From positions 291,005 through 355,004 of the forward strand of contig NZ_JABGCG010000007.1 of assembly GCF_019799925.1 (NCBI RefSeq): a stretch of DNA of 64,000 nucleotides, in the 5' to 3' direction. Position 1 is the first letter of the stretch. Every line of letters begins with the position of its first letter. This DNA comes from Blastococcus sp. CPCC 205250 (lineage in GTDB: Bacteria > Actinomycetota > Actinomycetes > Mycobacteriales > Geodermatophilaceae). A program made the translations under genes and the position numbers. Below are positions 45,667-54,164 of the stretch, piece after piece. The notes beneath the pieces were generated by a model, which worked only from the letters and a program-made list of their open reading frames with translations, ran no database searches and was not told the DNA's origin.

Positions 45667-46532
45667 GGGGTGCCCCCGTCCGTCGGGGCGGCCCGCCAGC
45701 CGGTGGCACCGGTGACGACGACGGCGACCGTCATCGCGGCGAACACCCAGGCCGCCGGATCGCCCCAGGCCACGGTGTCGGCGAAGCGCAGGACCGCGAC
45801 GGCGACCAGGACCCCGAACACCGTGTAGGCGATCGCCGCCGTCCGGAGCCGGCGCAGGTCACCGACCGTGGCCGCGAGCGCCGTCGCCAGGCCGAAGGCC
45901 ACGAGCCAGGCCGCCACGACCCGCGCGGTGAGCGGGGTGAGGGTCCAGGGCCACAGGGTCGTCGCCGTACCCGGCGCGGCGAACAGCGCCACCCCGGTGA
46001 CCGTCAGCACGACGGACTCGACGCCGAGGGCCGCGCGCAGGACGCGGTGCACCGGCGCGCGCGGCGGCGGGTCGACGCCGGGCGCCCGCTCCTGCAGCCA
46101 CAGGGAGGCCACCATGCCCAGGGGCACGACCACGTAGACGGCGAGCCAGAACCACGCGGCCGCGACGGCCACGGCCCCCTCCCCGGACCGGAGGTGGAAG
46201 CGGTCCAGGTGCAGCAGGGTGGCCGCGAGGGTGAGGACGACGAACACCAGCACCGTCAGGACCGGCACCCGGGCGTGGGCCCAGGCGGGCTCGCGCAGCG
46301 ACAGCACCACCAGGACGCAGCCGGCGGCGTACCCCGCCCCGAGGAAGGCGGCCGTGAGCGGCGGCTGGATCGTCCACGCGAAGGTGCGGTCGGTCTGCTC
46401 GGCGAGGACGTAAAGAGCCACCACCGCGAGGGCGGTGAGCGCGCTGAAGACCATCAGGAGCAGGCGCATCGAGGGGTGCATGCGCCGGGCTGTGGCCTGC
46501 GTCGTGGCGTCGGAGGCAGAGACGGTGGGCAC
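45663..46532 (-). CDS. seven-helix membrane protein of unknown function
   Basis: This 289-residue integral membrane protein has seven or so hydrophobic helices (about 26-46, 56-78, 87-107, 125-147, 170-190, 198-222 and 256-276). I do not assign a family. The GTG at 46532 is 5 nt after GGGAGGC. It is the first gene of a pair, ending in a GTGA overlap with the fused receiver/flavoprotein, so the two products may work together at the membrane. It is divergent from the DUF4062-STAND gene across 126 bp. Confidence 0.72.
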   Translation of the reverse strand: MPTVSASDATTQATARRMHPSMRLLLMVFSALTALAVVALYVLAEQTDRTFAWTIQPPLTAAFLGAGYAAGCVLVVLSLREPAWAHARVPVLTVLVFVVLTLAATLLHLDRFHLRSGEGAVAVAAAWFWLAVYVVVPLGMVASLWLQERAPGVDPPPRAPVHRVLRAALGVESVVLTVTGVALFAAPGTATTLWPWTLTPLTARVVAAWLVAFGLATALAATVGDLRRLRTAAIAYTVFGVLVAVAVLRFADTVAWGDPAAWVFAAMTVAVVVTGATGWRAAPTDGGTP

Positions 46533-46658
46533 GCGGCCTCCCGTGGTCGTGCGGCCCCCGTGCTGCAGTGGAACGGGAGGATCGTTCCACCGGCGGTCGG
46601 CGCTGTCACCGGCTTTCCGACCTTCCCGGGCGGCCCCGGACCTCCCTAGACTCCCGCC

Positions 46659-49268
46659 GTGGCCGGACCGGCACCTCCGCCTGCCGAGTCCGTGGCCGCG
46701 GTGTCCCCGCGCCCGATCGCGACCCCGGACCAGCGGCTGCGCGTCTTCGTCTCCTCCACGATCGAGGAGCTGGCCGCCGAGCGGCGGGCCGTCCGCGACG
46801 CTGTGACCCGGCTGCGGCTGACCCCCGTGCTGTTCGAGCTCGGCGCCCGCCCGCACCCGCCCCGCGACCTCTACCGCGCCTACCTCGCCCAGAGCGACGT
46901 GTTCGTCGGCGTCTACGGCGAGCGCTACGGCTGGACCGCCCCGGACATGGACGTCTCCGGGATCGAGGACGAGCTCCGCCACTCGGAGGGGATGCCGCGG
47001 CTGCTGTACGTGCGCCGCAGCGCCCCCGGCCGTGACCCCCGGCTGGCCGAGCTGATCACGCGCGTCCAGGCGGAGGGCGGGGCCTCGACCACTCCCTACG
47101 ACGACCCCGAGGAGCTGGGCCGGCTCGTCGCCGACGACCTCGCGGTGCTCCTGACCGAGCGGTTCAGCGCGGGCACCCCGGCCGCGGCCGGCTCCGCTCC
47201 CGGTTGGCTCCCCACGCCGACGGCCCCGATGGTCGACCGCGCCGACGAGCTGCGGCTGGTCACCGGGCTGCTGGCCGACCCCGCCGTCCGGCTGGTCACC
47301 GTCACCGGCCCCGGGGGCACGGGGAAGACCCGGCTGGCGCTCGCGGCCGCCCAGCGGCTGGAGCCCGACCGGGACGACGTCTGGTGGGTGGACCTCTCGG
47401 CGGTGCGGGACCCCGCCGAGGTGCCGGCCACCGTGGCCGGCGCCCTGGGGGTGCCCGCGCAGGGCCGGCGACCGCTGCTGGACGTGATCACCGAGCGGCT
47501 GGCCGGGCGGCGCGCGCTGCTCGTGGTCGACAACGCCGAGCAGGTGCTCGCCGCCGCCCCGGCCGCTGCGGCGCTGCTCGCCCACTGCCCGGGGACGCAG
47601 CTGCTCGTCACCAGCCGCACCGTCCTCGGCCTCCGCGGGGAGCAGGACGTCCCGCTCGGCCCCCTGCCCGTGCCGGCTCCCGGCGACGCCGATCCCGACC
47701 GCGTCCGGGCGAACCCCGCGGTGGCGCTCTTCGTCGCCCGCGCCCAGCGCGCCGACCCGGCCTTCGCGCTGCGCGACGCCGACGTCCCCGCGGTGGCCGA
47801 GGTGGTCCGGCGGCTCGACGGGCTCCCGCTCGCCCTCGAGCTGGCCGCCGCCCGCTCCCGCATGCTGCCGCCCGCCGCGCTGCTGCGCCGGCTGGGCGCC
47901 GCGGTCCGGCCGGCGCTGGACCTGCGGGGCACCGACGTCGACGCCCCCGACCGGCAGCGCACCCTGCGCGACACCGTCGCCTGGAGCCACGACCTGCTGC
48001 CCGGGCCGGAACGCACCCTGCTGGCCCGGCTGTCGGTCTGCTCCGGGGGGTGCACGCTCGACACGGCCGAGGCGGTCGGCGCCGTCGACGACGACGTCGA
48101 GGTCCTGGAGACCCTCGCCTCGCTGGTGGGCCACAGCCTGGTGACACCCGCGGACACCGGCGAGGGCGAGCCGCGGTTCCGCATGCTGGGACTGGTCCGT
48201 GCCTTCGCTGCCGAGCGCCTCACCGACCGGGGCGAGGCCGACGCGACCCGGCAACGGCTCGCCGAGCACCTGGCGGGGGTCAGCGCCGCGGCCGGGCCCG
48301 CTCTGACCGGTCCCGACCAGGCCACCTGGCGGGTCCGGCTCGACGCCGAGGCGGCCGACCTGCTCGGGTCCCTGCGCTGGGCCGTCTCGGCCGACCGTGC
48401 CGACCTGGCCGTGGCCATCGCCGCGCCCCTGGCGCGCTGGTGGTGGTCGCGCGGACTGCTCGCCGAGATGGCGGAGCTCGCCGAGCAGACCGCCGCGCTC
48501 CCGTCGGCCGGCGCCCTCCCCCCGGCACCCGCGGCGTCGCTGCTCTGGGCCCGGGGCGCGACGCGCATCGCGCTCGGCCGAGCCGACGAGGCGGCGCCGC
48601 TGCTGACCAGGCAGGTCGAGCTCGCCCGGACCGCGGACGACCCGTGGCTGCTCGGCCACGGGCTCGTCGCGCTCGCGATGACCCGGTCGCCGGACGACCC
48701 GGCCCTGGCCGGGGAGCTGGCCGAGGCCGTGGCGGCGATGCGCCGCAGCGGGGACGCGTGGTCGGTCGCCTACGCCCTCGTCCCGCTCGGGCACGTGGCG
48801 CTGCAGGGCGGGGACCCCGGCGCCGCCCTCGCGGCCCACGAGGAGGCGCTGGCCCTGGCCCGCGACATCGCCGACGACCACCTCCTGGCCACCGTGCTCG
48901 ACCAGCTGGCCGTCGACGCGCTCCTGACCGGTGACCTGCCGGGCGCGGCGGCGCGGCTGGCCCGGGCCGCGGAGCTGCACCGCGCGGTCCGCGACCTCGA
49001 GGGGCTGGCGAACTGCCTCGGGGGGCTCGCCGCCCTCGCGCTGGCCGCCGGCGCCCCCGAGGAGGCCGCCCGGCTCGCCGGCGCGGCAGGGGCGACACGG
49101 GCCCGGCTCGGCGTCACGACCTGGCCGCTGCTGCGGCGGGTGACCGGCCAGCTGGACGAGGCCATCCGGGCGGCCCTGGACGCGGACGTCGACCGGGCGG
49201 CGCGGGCGGCCGGCGCAGCCCTCGACCCGTGGACGGCGCTCGACGAGGGGCTCGCCGCGGTCCGATGA
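46659..49268 (+). CDS. DUF4062 domain with STAND ATPase and TPR-like repeats
   Basis: This 869-residue multidomain protein starts with a DUF4062 domain (about 27-115: RLRVFVSSTIEELAAERRAV and VFVGVYGERYGW), a TIR-like fold. A STAND/NB-ARC ATPase follows (about 185-470, P-loop VTGPGGTGKTRLAL near 216, VVDNAEQV as Walker B, LPLALELAAARSRML). The C-terminal 400 residues are helical TPR-like repeats that would bind a ligand. The layout resembles STAND signalling or immune proteins, in which ligand binding to the repeats triggers oligomerisation and activates the N-terminal domain. The GTG at 46659 follows TAGACT (46647-46652) with 6 nt and no ribosome-binding site: leaderless. No effector or defence gene is adjacent. 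The ATPase/TPR half resembles the SARP protein at 16948-19926. Confidence 0.85.
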   Translation: MAGPAPPPAESVAAVSPRPIATPDQRLRVFVSSTIEELAAERRAVRDAVTRLRLTPVLFELGARPHPPRDLYRAYLAQSDVFVGVYGERYGWTAPDMDVSGIEDELRHSEGMPRLLYVRRSAPGRDPRLAELITRVQAEGGASTTPYDDPEELGRLVADDLAVLLTERFSAGTPAAAGSAPGWLPTPTAPMVDRADELRLVTGLLADPAVRLVTVTGPGGTGKTRLALAAAQRLEPDRDDVWWVDLSAVRDPAEVPATVAGALGVPAQGRRPLLDVITERLAGRRALLVVDNAEQVLAAAPAAAALLAHCPGTQLLVTSRTVLGLRGEQDVPLGPLPVPAPGDADPDRVRANPAVALFVARAQRADPAFALRDADVPAVAEVVRRLDGLPLALELAAARSRMLPPAALLRRLGAAVRPALDLRGTDVDAPDRQRTLRDTVAWSHDLLPGPERTLLARLSVCSGGCTLDTAEAVGAVDDDVEVLETLASLVGHSLVTPADTGEGEPRFRMLGLVRAFAAERLTDRGEADATRQRLAEHLAGVSAAAGPALTGPDQATWRVRLDAEAADLLGSLRWAVSADRADLAVAIAAPLARWWWSRGLLAEMAELAEQTAALPSAGALPPAPAASLLWARGATRIALGRADEAAPLLTRQVELARTADDPWLLGHGLVALAMTRSPDDPALAGELAEAVAAMRRSGDAWSVAYALVPLGHVALQGGDPGAALAAHEEALALARDIADDHLLATVLDQLAVDALLTGDLPGAAARLARAAELHRAVRDLEGLANCLGGLAALALAAGAPEEAARLAGAAGATRARLGVTTWPLLRRVTGQLDEAIRAALDADVDRAARAAGAALDPWTALDEGLAAVR

Positions 49269-49276
49269 GCACCCGG

Positions 49277-49305
49277 CTCAGGCCGTGGGGACTCAGGCCG
49301 TGGGG
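49277..49305. repeat. 14-bp tandem direct duplication at a gene end
   Basis: CTCAGGCCGTGGGG at 49277-49290 is repeated at 49292-49305 after one A. The second copy contains the stop of the gene on the minus strand, and the first repeats the same codons and stop just downstream. It is a small tandem duplication between convergent genes. Confidence 0.6.
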
Positions 49306-50003
49306 GCGCCGGCCTCGTCGTCCTCCGCGGCCGCCCGCTCCTCCTGCGCCCGCGCGTAGGCCGGCGCCCGGAAACGGGCCATGGGCCCGTCCGCGAGCAG
49401 CTGCGGCGGCGGGTGCCGCACGGCGTCGAAGCGCAGGTCGGGGTCCGGTTCGCCGAGCGGACCGCCCAGCGTCAGCGTGGCGAAGCGCCGCCAGGGACCC
49501 GGGCCGCGGGCGACGGCCAGCGCGAGCACCACCTCGCGCTCCCGCAGCGCCGCGAGCAACGGGGCGGGGTCCGACGGCACCGGCCCGTCCGCCCACGCCG
49601 CCAGCCGCAGCGTCCCGGCCGGCGAGCGGTAGCCCATGATCGAGGAGTACGGCCCGCGCGCGTCCCGGCGCGGTGCCGGGACCAGCCGGCCGGTCCGGCC
49701 GAGCCCGGCGGTGGTGCTCAGCAGCAGGTCCACCGGCTGCTCTCCCGCCGGCACCCGGACCGCCAGGCCGAGCAGGTCCGGCCACGGCGGCGGCAGGCCG
49801 GCGCCGCGGCTGAGGCGCACGGTCACGTCGTCGCGTGCCGGCCGGTCGAACCACCCCACGCCGGTGTCCGGCCCACCGGTGCGCTCGAGGACGCCGGTCA
49901 CGACCGCGCCGCGCGGGTGCATGGGCTTGCCCCCGCGCCAGCGGGCGAAGGCGCCCAGCGGCGCGGCCACGGCCCGGCCGGCCAGTTCGGGCACGGTGGT
50001 CAC
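49293..50003 (-). CDS. catalase-fold-like protein (often labelled phosphodiesterase)
   Basis: This 236-residue soluble protein has the sequence order of the heme-catalase-like barrel found in many actinobacteria: KPMHPRGAVVTGVLER, then DVTVRLSRGAGLPPPWPDLLGLAVRVP, DLLLSTTAGLGRTGRLVPAP and YSSIMGYRSPAG (the second shown split in the family as LSRGAGLP then PDLLGLAVR). I do not see the distal His/Asn of true catalases, so it is not expected to break down peroxide. Database names such as phosphodiesterase are unsupported. The GTG at 50003 follows GGGAGA. A 15-bp tandem duplication covers its stop (49277-49305). It is divergent from the small gene at 50202. Confidence 0.65.
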   Translation of the reverse strand: MTTVPELAGRAVAAPLGAFARWRGGKPMHPRGAVVTGVLERTGGPDTGVGWFDRPARDDVTVRLSRGAGLPPPWPDLLGLAVRVPAGEQPVDLLLSTTAGLGRTGRLVPAPRRDARGPYSSIMGYRSPAGTLRLAAWADGPVPSDPAPLLAALREREVVLALAVARGPGPWRRFATLTLGGPLGEPDPDLRFDAVRHPPPQLLADGPMARFRAPAYARAQEERAAAEDDEAGAPTA

Positions 50004-50201
50004 CAGCAGTCTCCCGTCGTCGGTACGCCGCTCCTCCTACCCACTCCCGGAGCACGCCTCCCATCCACGGGCATCGCCGAAGGTCGCTCCCGGCGTGGCG
50101 CGCAGGACTGGCAGGACCTGCACAACCAGGCGGACATGTCCGTGTGTATCTGCCCCCGCGCGGCCGGTGACACGGATCGGTCCCCCGCATACGTTCGTCA
50201 C

Positions 50202-50408
50202 ATGTTCGCGACGCTCTTGGTCATCGGCGGTGTCCTCGTGGGGCTGCTCGTGCTCCTCGCCCTCATCGTCTCCCTGAGCGCCCGCCCCGCCACCCGCGCG
50301 GGCACGACCCCGGCGCCCGGCTGGGTCGCCCAGACCGGACGCCCGCACCCCGACGCGTGGTCGCCGCTCACCGAGACCAGCACCACGGAGATCACCGCCA
50401 TCCGCTGA
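50202..50408 (+). CDS. small membrane protein
   Basis: This 68-residue protein has one N-terminal helix (LLVIGGVLVGLLVLLALIVS) and a polar Thr/Pro-rich tail, so it is probably a type I or II anchored peptide. No family is recognised. TACGTT (50190-50195) ends 6 nt before the ATG without a ribosome-binding site: leaderless. The 198-bp gap before it holds the divergent promoter of the catalase-fold gene. Confidence 0.62.
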   Translation: MFATLLVIGGVLVGLLVLLALIVSLSARPATRAGTTPAPGWVAQTGRPHPDAWSPLTETSTTEITAIR

Positions 50409-50576
50409 CCTCCCCCCAGACCCGGCGTCCCGGCGGCTGCGACGGCGCGCCGCCGGGACGCTCCGGACGACCCGCCGGTGCGCACTTGTCGACGGCCCGC
50501 CGCGGGCACATGATCTCGACGACGGAGGTGTCCCGGGAGGCCCGGGAACCGTTCCGGCGGACGGGCAGGTCGAACG

Positions 50577-52634
50577 ATGGGCGGGCGCCGCCGCCACCCC
50601 CGACTCCGTGCGGCCCTGCTGCTGCTCCTGGCCATCCCGCTGGCCGGTGCCCTGGTGGCGGCCACGCTCGCGCCATGGGTCGTCGGCAGCGGCCTGGCCG
50701 CCCGCTCCTCGGCGGACCTGCTGGCCCCGCTGCCGGTGGAGCTCGCCGACCAGACCTTCCCCGGGCCGACCGTCGTGCTGGCCGCCGACGGCTCGGTCAT
50801 CACGTACTTCTACGAGCGCGACCGGCAGCCCGTCCCCTCCGAGCGGATCGCACCGGTGGTCAAGCAGGCCCTCGTCGCCATCGAGGACCGGCGCTTCTAC
50901 GACCACCGCGGCCTCGACGTCGAGGGGACCCTGCGCGCGCTGGCGCGCAACGTCGTCGCCGGCTCGGTGCAGGAGGGCGGCTCGACGATCACCCAGCAGC
51001 TGGTCAAGCAGACGCTGCTGCAGACCGCCGACGAGGCCGACGACCGGCTGGCGGCCACCGAGGAGAGCGTCGGGCGCAAGCTGCGGGAGGCGCGGCTCGC
51101 GCTGAGCCTGGAGGAGACCTACACCAAGGACGAGATCCTCACCCGCTACCTGAACACCGTGTACTTCGGCGAGGGCACCTACGGCATCCAGGCCGCCGCC
51201 CGCCGGTACTTCTCGGTGGACGCGGCGGACCTGAGCCTCACGCAGGCGGCCATGCTCGCCGGCCTGGTGCGCACGCCGACCGCGGACAACCCGTTGGCCG
51301 ACCCGGAGCGCGCCCGGGAGCGCCGGGACCAGGTCCTGCGCCGGATGCTCGAGGTCGGTTCCATCTCCCAGGCGCAGTTCGACGAGACCGCCGGGCTGCC
51401 GGTGGAGACGCTGCCCTCGCCGCCGCCGCCCAACGGCTGCGTCGACGCGGTCGTCGGCGGCTTCTTCTGCGACTTCGCGCAGCAGTACCTGACCCAGACC
51501 CTCGGCATCCCGCAGGAGCGGCTCGACGCCGGCGGGATGGTGGTGCAGACGACGCTGCGCCCGGACCTCCAGCGCTCCGGGGACGCCGCCGTGCTGGCGA
51601 ACCTGCCGATGGGCGACCCGCTGGCCGCGATGTTCACCGCCGTGGAGCCGGGCACCGGGCACGTCCTGGCCATGAGCGTGAACCGGGTGTTCGGCTACGA
51701 CGCCGCCGACCCGGCCCAGGAGTCGGTGAACCTCAACGTCGCGGCCAGCCAGGGCTCCGGCTCGACCTACAAGACGTTCGTGGCCGCGGCGGCGCTGGAG
51801 GCCGGCTACCCGCCGTTCCACACGATCACGACGCCGGACCCGTACGTGTCGTCGGTCTACCGCAACGGGACGCAGCCCTACGTCGTGCAGAACGTCGGCA
51901 CCTACCCGCCGACGCTGACGATGGCCGAGGCGCTGGTCCGCTCCTCCAACACGTACTTCGTCGCCCTGGAGGACCAGCTGCGCAGCGTCGAGGGGCCGGT
52001 GCGGACGGCGCAGCGGATGGGTCTGTTCTCCCTGGACCCGGTCGCCGACCAGGTCGTGGCGGAGAACCGCGGCTCGTTCACCCTCGGCGCGGAGGCCACC
52101 AGTCCGCTGGCCCTGGCCAGCGCCTACTCCACCCTGGGGGCCAACGGCACCCGGTGCGCCCCGGTGCCGGTCACCGCCGTCGCCGACCGCGACCTCGCGG
52201 TCTTCCGGCTGGAGCCCGAGGGCCCGCCGATCGACACCGGCGACCGCTGCACCCCCGAGGCGGTTTCCCCGGCCGTGGCGACCACGCTGAACCAGATCCT
52301 CGTGGGCGACACCGAGGCGCCGTACGGGACCGGCCTCGAGGCGCGCATCCCCGGGCACCAGGTGGCGGGCAAGACGGGCACCAGCCAGGGCCGCTTCTCG
52401 ATCGCCTTCGTCGGCTACACGCCGCGCTACGCGGCCAGCGTCATGGTGCTCAACCCGAAGCAGAACCAGGACGTCGGCACCTACGGCGGCGGTCGGGGCG
52501 CCCAGATCTGGCACGACGCGATGCTCCCGGTGCTGTCGGCCGAGCCGGCGGTCCCCTTCCCGCCGGCGGGCCTCCCGCTCGCCCCGCCGCCGCCCCCGCC
52601 CGGGTTCGGGTTCCCGGACCGACCCGGACGCTGA
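50577..52634 (+). CDS. bifunctional penicillin-binding protein (class A, transglycosylase-transpeptidase)
   Basis: This 685-residue cell-wall synthase has an N-terminal membrane anchor (about 12-38) and a GT51 glycosyltransferase domain (about 75-250: AIEDRRFYDHRGLD with the catalytic Glu near 102, and GGSTITQQLVKQ near 135). A penicillin-binding transpeptidase domain (about 350-650) follows, with SxxK in GSGSTYKT (near 395), SSN (near 456) and KTGTS (near 598). The last 30 residues are Pro rich. It polymerises and cross-links peptidoglycan outside the membrane. The ATG at 50577 has a weak AGGTCG nearby. It stands alone, 168 bp after the small membrane gene. Confidence 0.93.
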   Translation: MGGRRRHPRLRAALLLLLAIPLAGALVAATLAPWVVGSGLAARSSADLLAPLPVELADQTFPGPTVVLAADGSVITYFYERDRQPVPSERIAPVVKQALVAIEDRRFYDHRGLDVEGTLRALARNVVAGSVQEGGSTITQQLVKQTLLQTADEADDRLAATEESVGRKLREARLALSLEETYTKDEILTRYLNTVYFGEGTYGIQAAARRYFSVDAADLSLTQAAMLAGLVRTPTADNPLADPERARERRDQVLRRMLEVGSISQAQFDETAGLPVETLPSPPPPNGCVDAVVGGFFCDFAQQYLTQTLGIPQERLDAGGMVVQTTLRPDLQRSGDAAVLANLPMGDPLAAMFTAVEPGTGHVLAMSVNRVFGYDAADPAQESVNLNVAASQGSGSTYKTFVAAAALEAGYPPFHTITTPDPYVSSVYRNGTQPYVVQNVGTYPPTLTMAEALVRSSNTYFVALEDQLRSVEGPVRTAQRMGLFSLDPVADQVVAENRGSFTLGAEATSPLALASAYSTLGANGTRCAPVPVTAVADRDLAVFRLEPEGPPIDTGDRCTPEAVSPAVATTLNQILVGDTEAPYGTGLEARIPGHQVAGKTGTSQGRFSIAFVGYTPRYAASVMVLNPKQNQDVGTYGGGRGAQIWHDAMLPVLSAEPAVPFPPAGLPLAPPPPPPGFGFPDRPGR

Positions 52635-52643
52635 GCGGCGGGG

Positions 52644-54164
52644 TCAGACCGCCCCGGCCAGGAGCTCCGCCGCCCGCTCGCCGACCATGACGGCCGTCGC
52701 CGCCGTGCCCCGGGAGGGCACCCGCGGCAGCACCGAGGTGTCGGCGATCCGCAGGCCGGCCACGCCGCGCACCCGCAGCCGCCCGTCGACGACCGCGCCG
52801 GGGTCGCCGTCGGGCCCCATCCGCGCGCTGCCGCACAGGTGCACCGCGGTGCCCACGTGCCGGCCGATCCAGCCGTCCAGCGCCGCGTCGTCGGCCAGCA
52901 CCGCCGGGGTCAGGCGGTCTCCGGGCGGCAGTTCCCCGCCCGGCGCGGCCAGCGCGGCCAGGGGAGGCGTGCGCAGCAGGTCCGCGGCGAGGCGGACGCC
53001 CGACCGCAGGCCCGCCCGGTCGGCCACCGGGGCCAGGTAGCCGTAGTCCAGCCGCGGCGGGGCGGCGGGGTCGGCCGAGGAGAGGGTGAGCCGGCCGCGG
53101 CTCTCGGGCCGCAGCAGGGAGACCCCCAGCGTCAGCACCCCGTCGTCCTCCGGGATCGCGCGCCACGGCGGCAGCAGGGCGGCGAAGGAGCGGAACCAGG
53201 GCAGCACCTCGACCGGCGCGCCGTCCGGCGCGGCGTGCAGCACCTGCTCCAGGGCCAGGCCCGGAGGCGCGGGCAGACCGGGCACCGGCCGCCACGGCAC
53301 CGAGACCATGGGGTGGTCGCTGAGCCCCTCCCCCACCCCCGGGACGTCGGCGACGACGTCGAGCCCGAGGGCGCGCAGCGCGGCGGCCGGGCCGATGCCC
53401 GACCGCAGCAGCAGCTCCGGCGAGCCGACCGCGCCCGCGGCCAGCACCACCTCGGCGGCGCGGACCTCCCCGGCGTCGGTCGCCACGCCGACCGCACGGC
53501 CGCCCTCGACCAGCACCCGGGTGACGCGCACCCCGCCGCGCACGGTCAGCCCCGGCCGCCCGGGCAGGTAGGCCGTCGCGGTGCTGACCCGCACGCCGTC
53601 GACGGCGTTGGCGGGCAGCGGCCCGCAGCCCGGCTCCCCGCCGCCGTTCTTGTCCGGCTCGGCCGGCACCCCCAGGGCCGCCGCGGCGGCCGCGAACGCC
53701 TCAGCGGGCTCGTAGCCCGGTGCCGGGCGGCTCACCGGCACCGGCCCGTCGCTGCCGTGCAGCGGCGAGCCGCCGAGGTCGCGGTCGGTCTCCAGCCGCC
53801 GGAACGCCGGCAGCACCGCCTCCCAGGCCCACTCCGGCAGGCCCCAGCCGTCGCAGTCGGCCGGGGTGGCGCGGATGAAGTAGCAGCCGTTCACCGCGCT
53901 GGAGCCGCCGACGCCGCGGCCACGGACCACCGAGCGGGTCACGGCCGCGGTGAGCCGGGTGGGCACCTCCACCGCGGCGGGCGAGCCCGGCACCGCGGCC
54001 CGCATGGTGGTGGCGTCCCGGGTCTCGGGCACGCGGTCGCCGGGGCCGGCCTCCAGCAGCAGCACCGTCCGGCCGGCCTCGGCCAGCCGCGCGGCCAGCA
54101 CGCAGCCCGAGGTGCCCGCGCCGACGACGACGACGTCGGCCTCGCGGGGCAGCGCCTCAGGCAC
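52644..54164 (-). CDS. GMC-family FAD oxidoreductase
   Basis: This 506-residue glucose-methanol-choline oxidoreductase has the FAD motif VVVVGAGTSGCVLAARLAEAG (residues 11-31), the GMC signature RGRGVGGSSAVNGCYFIRAT (near 95) and C-terminal HLCGSARMG (near 443). The second catalytic residue position reads PSRGTAATAVMVGERAA instead of the usual N/H-containing motif. That variant resembles MftG-type proteins of the mycofactocin system, but no mft genes are nearby, so I leave the symbol empty. The GTG at 54164 overlaps the AMP-ligase stop by 8 bp, making it the third gene of an MBL-ligase-GMC operon. It lies next to the PBP gene, convergent. Confidence 0.85.
   Translation of the reverse strand: MPEALPREADVVVVGAGTSGCVLAARLAEAGRTVLLLEAGPGDRVPETRDATTMRAAVPGSPAAVEVPTRLTAAVTRSVVRGRGVGGSSAVNGCYFIRATPADCDGWGLPEWAWEAVLPAFRRLETDRDLGGSPLHGSDGPVPVSRPAPGYEPAEAFAAAAAALGVPAEPDKNGGGEPGCGPLPANAVDGVRVSTATAYLPGRPGLTVRGGVRVTRVLVEGGRAVGVATDAGEVRAAEVVLAAGAVGSPELLLRSGIGPAAALRALGLDVVADVPGVGEGLSDHPMVSVPWRPVPGLPAPPGLALEQVLHAAPDGAPVEVLPWFRSFAALLPPWRAIPEDDGVLTLGVSLLRPESRGRLTLSSADPAAPPRLDYGYLAPVADRAGLRSGVRLAADLLRTPPLAALAAPGGELPPGDRLTPAVLADDAALDGWIGRHVGTAVHLCGSARMGPDGDPGAVVDGRLRVRGVAGLRIADTSVLPRVPSRGTAATAVMVGERAAELLAGAV

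Noticed and set aside
49293..50003. Phosphodiesterase or active catalase function.
   Set aside because: No phosphodiesterase motifs and no catalytic His/Asn of catalase seen; only the fold pattern is supported.
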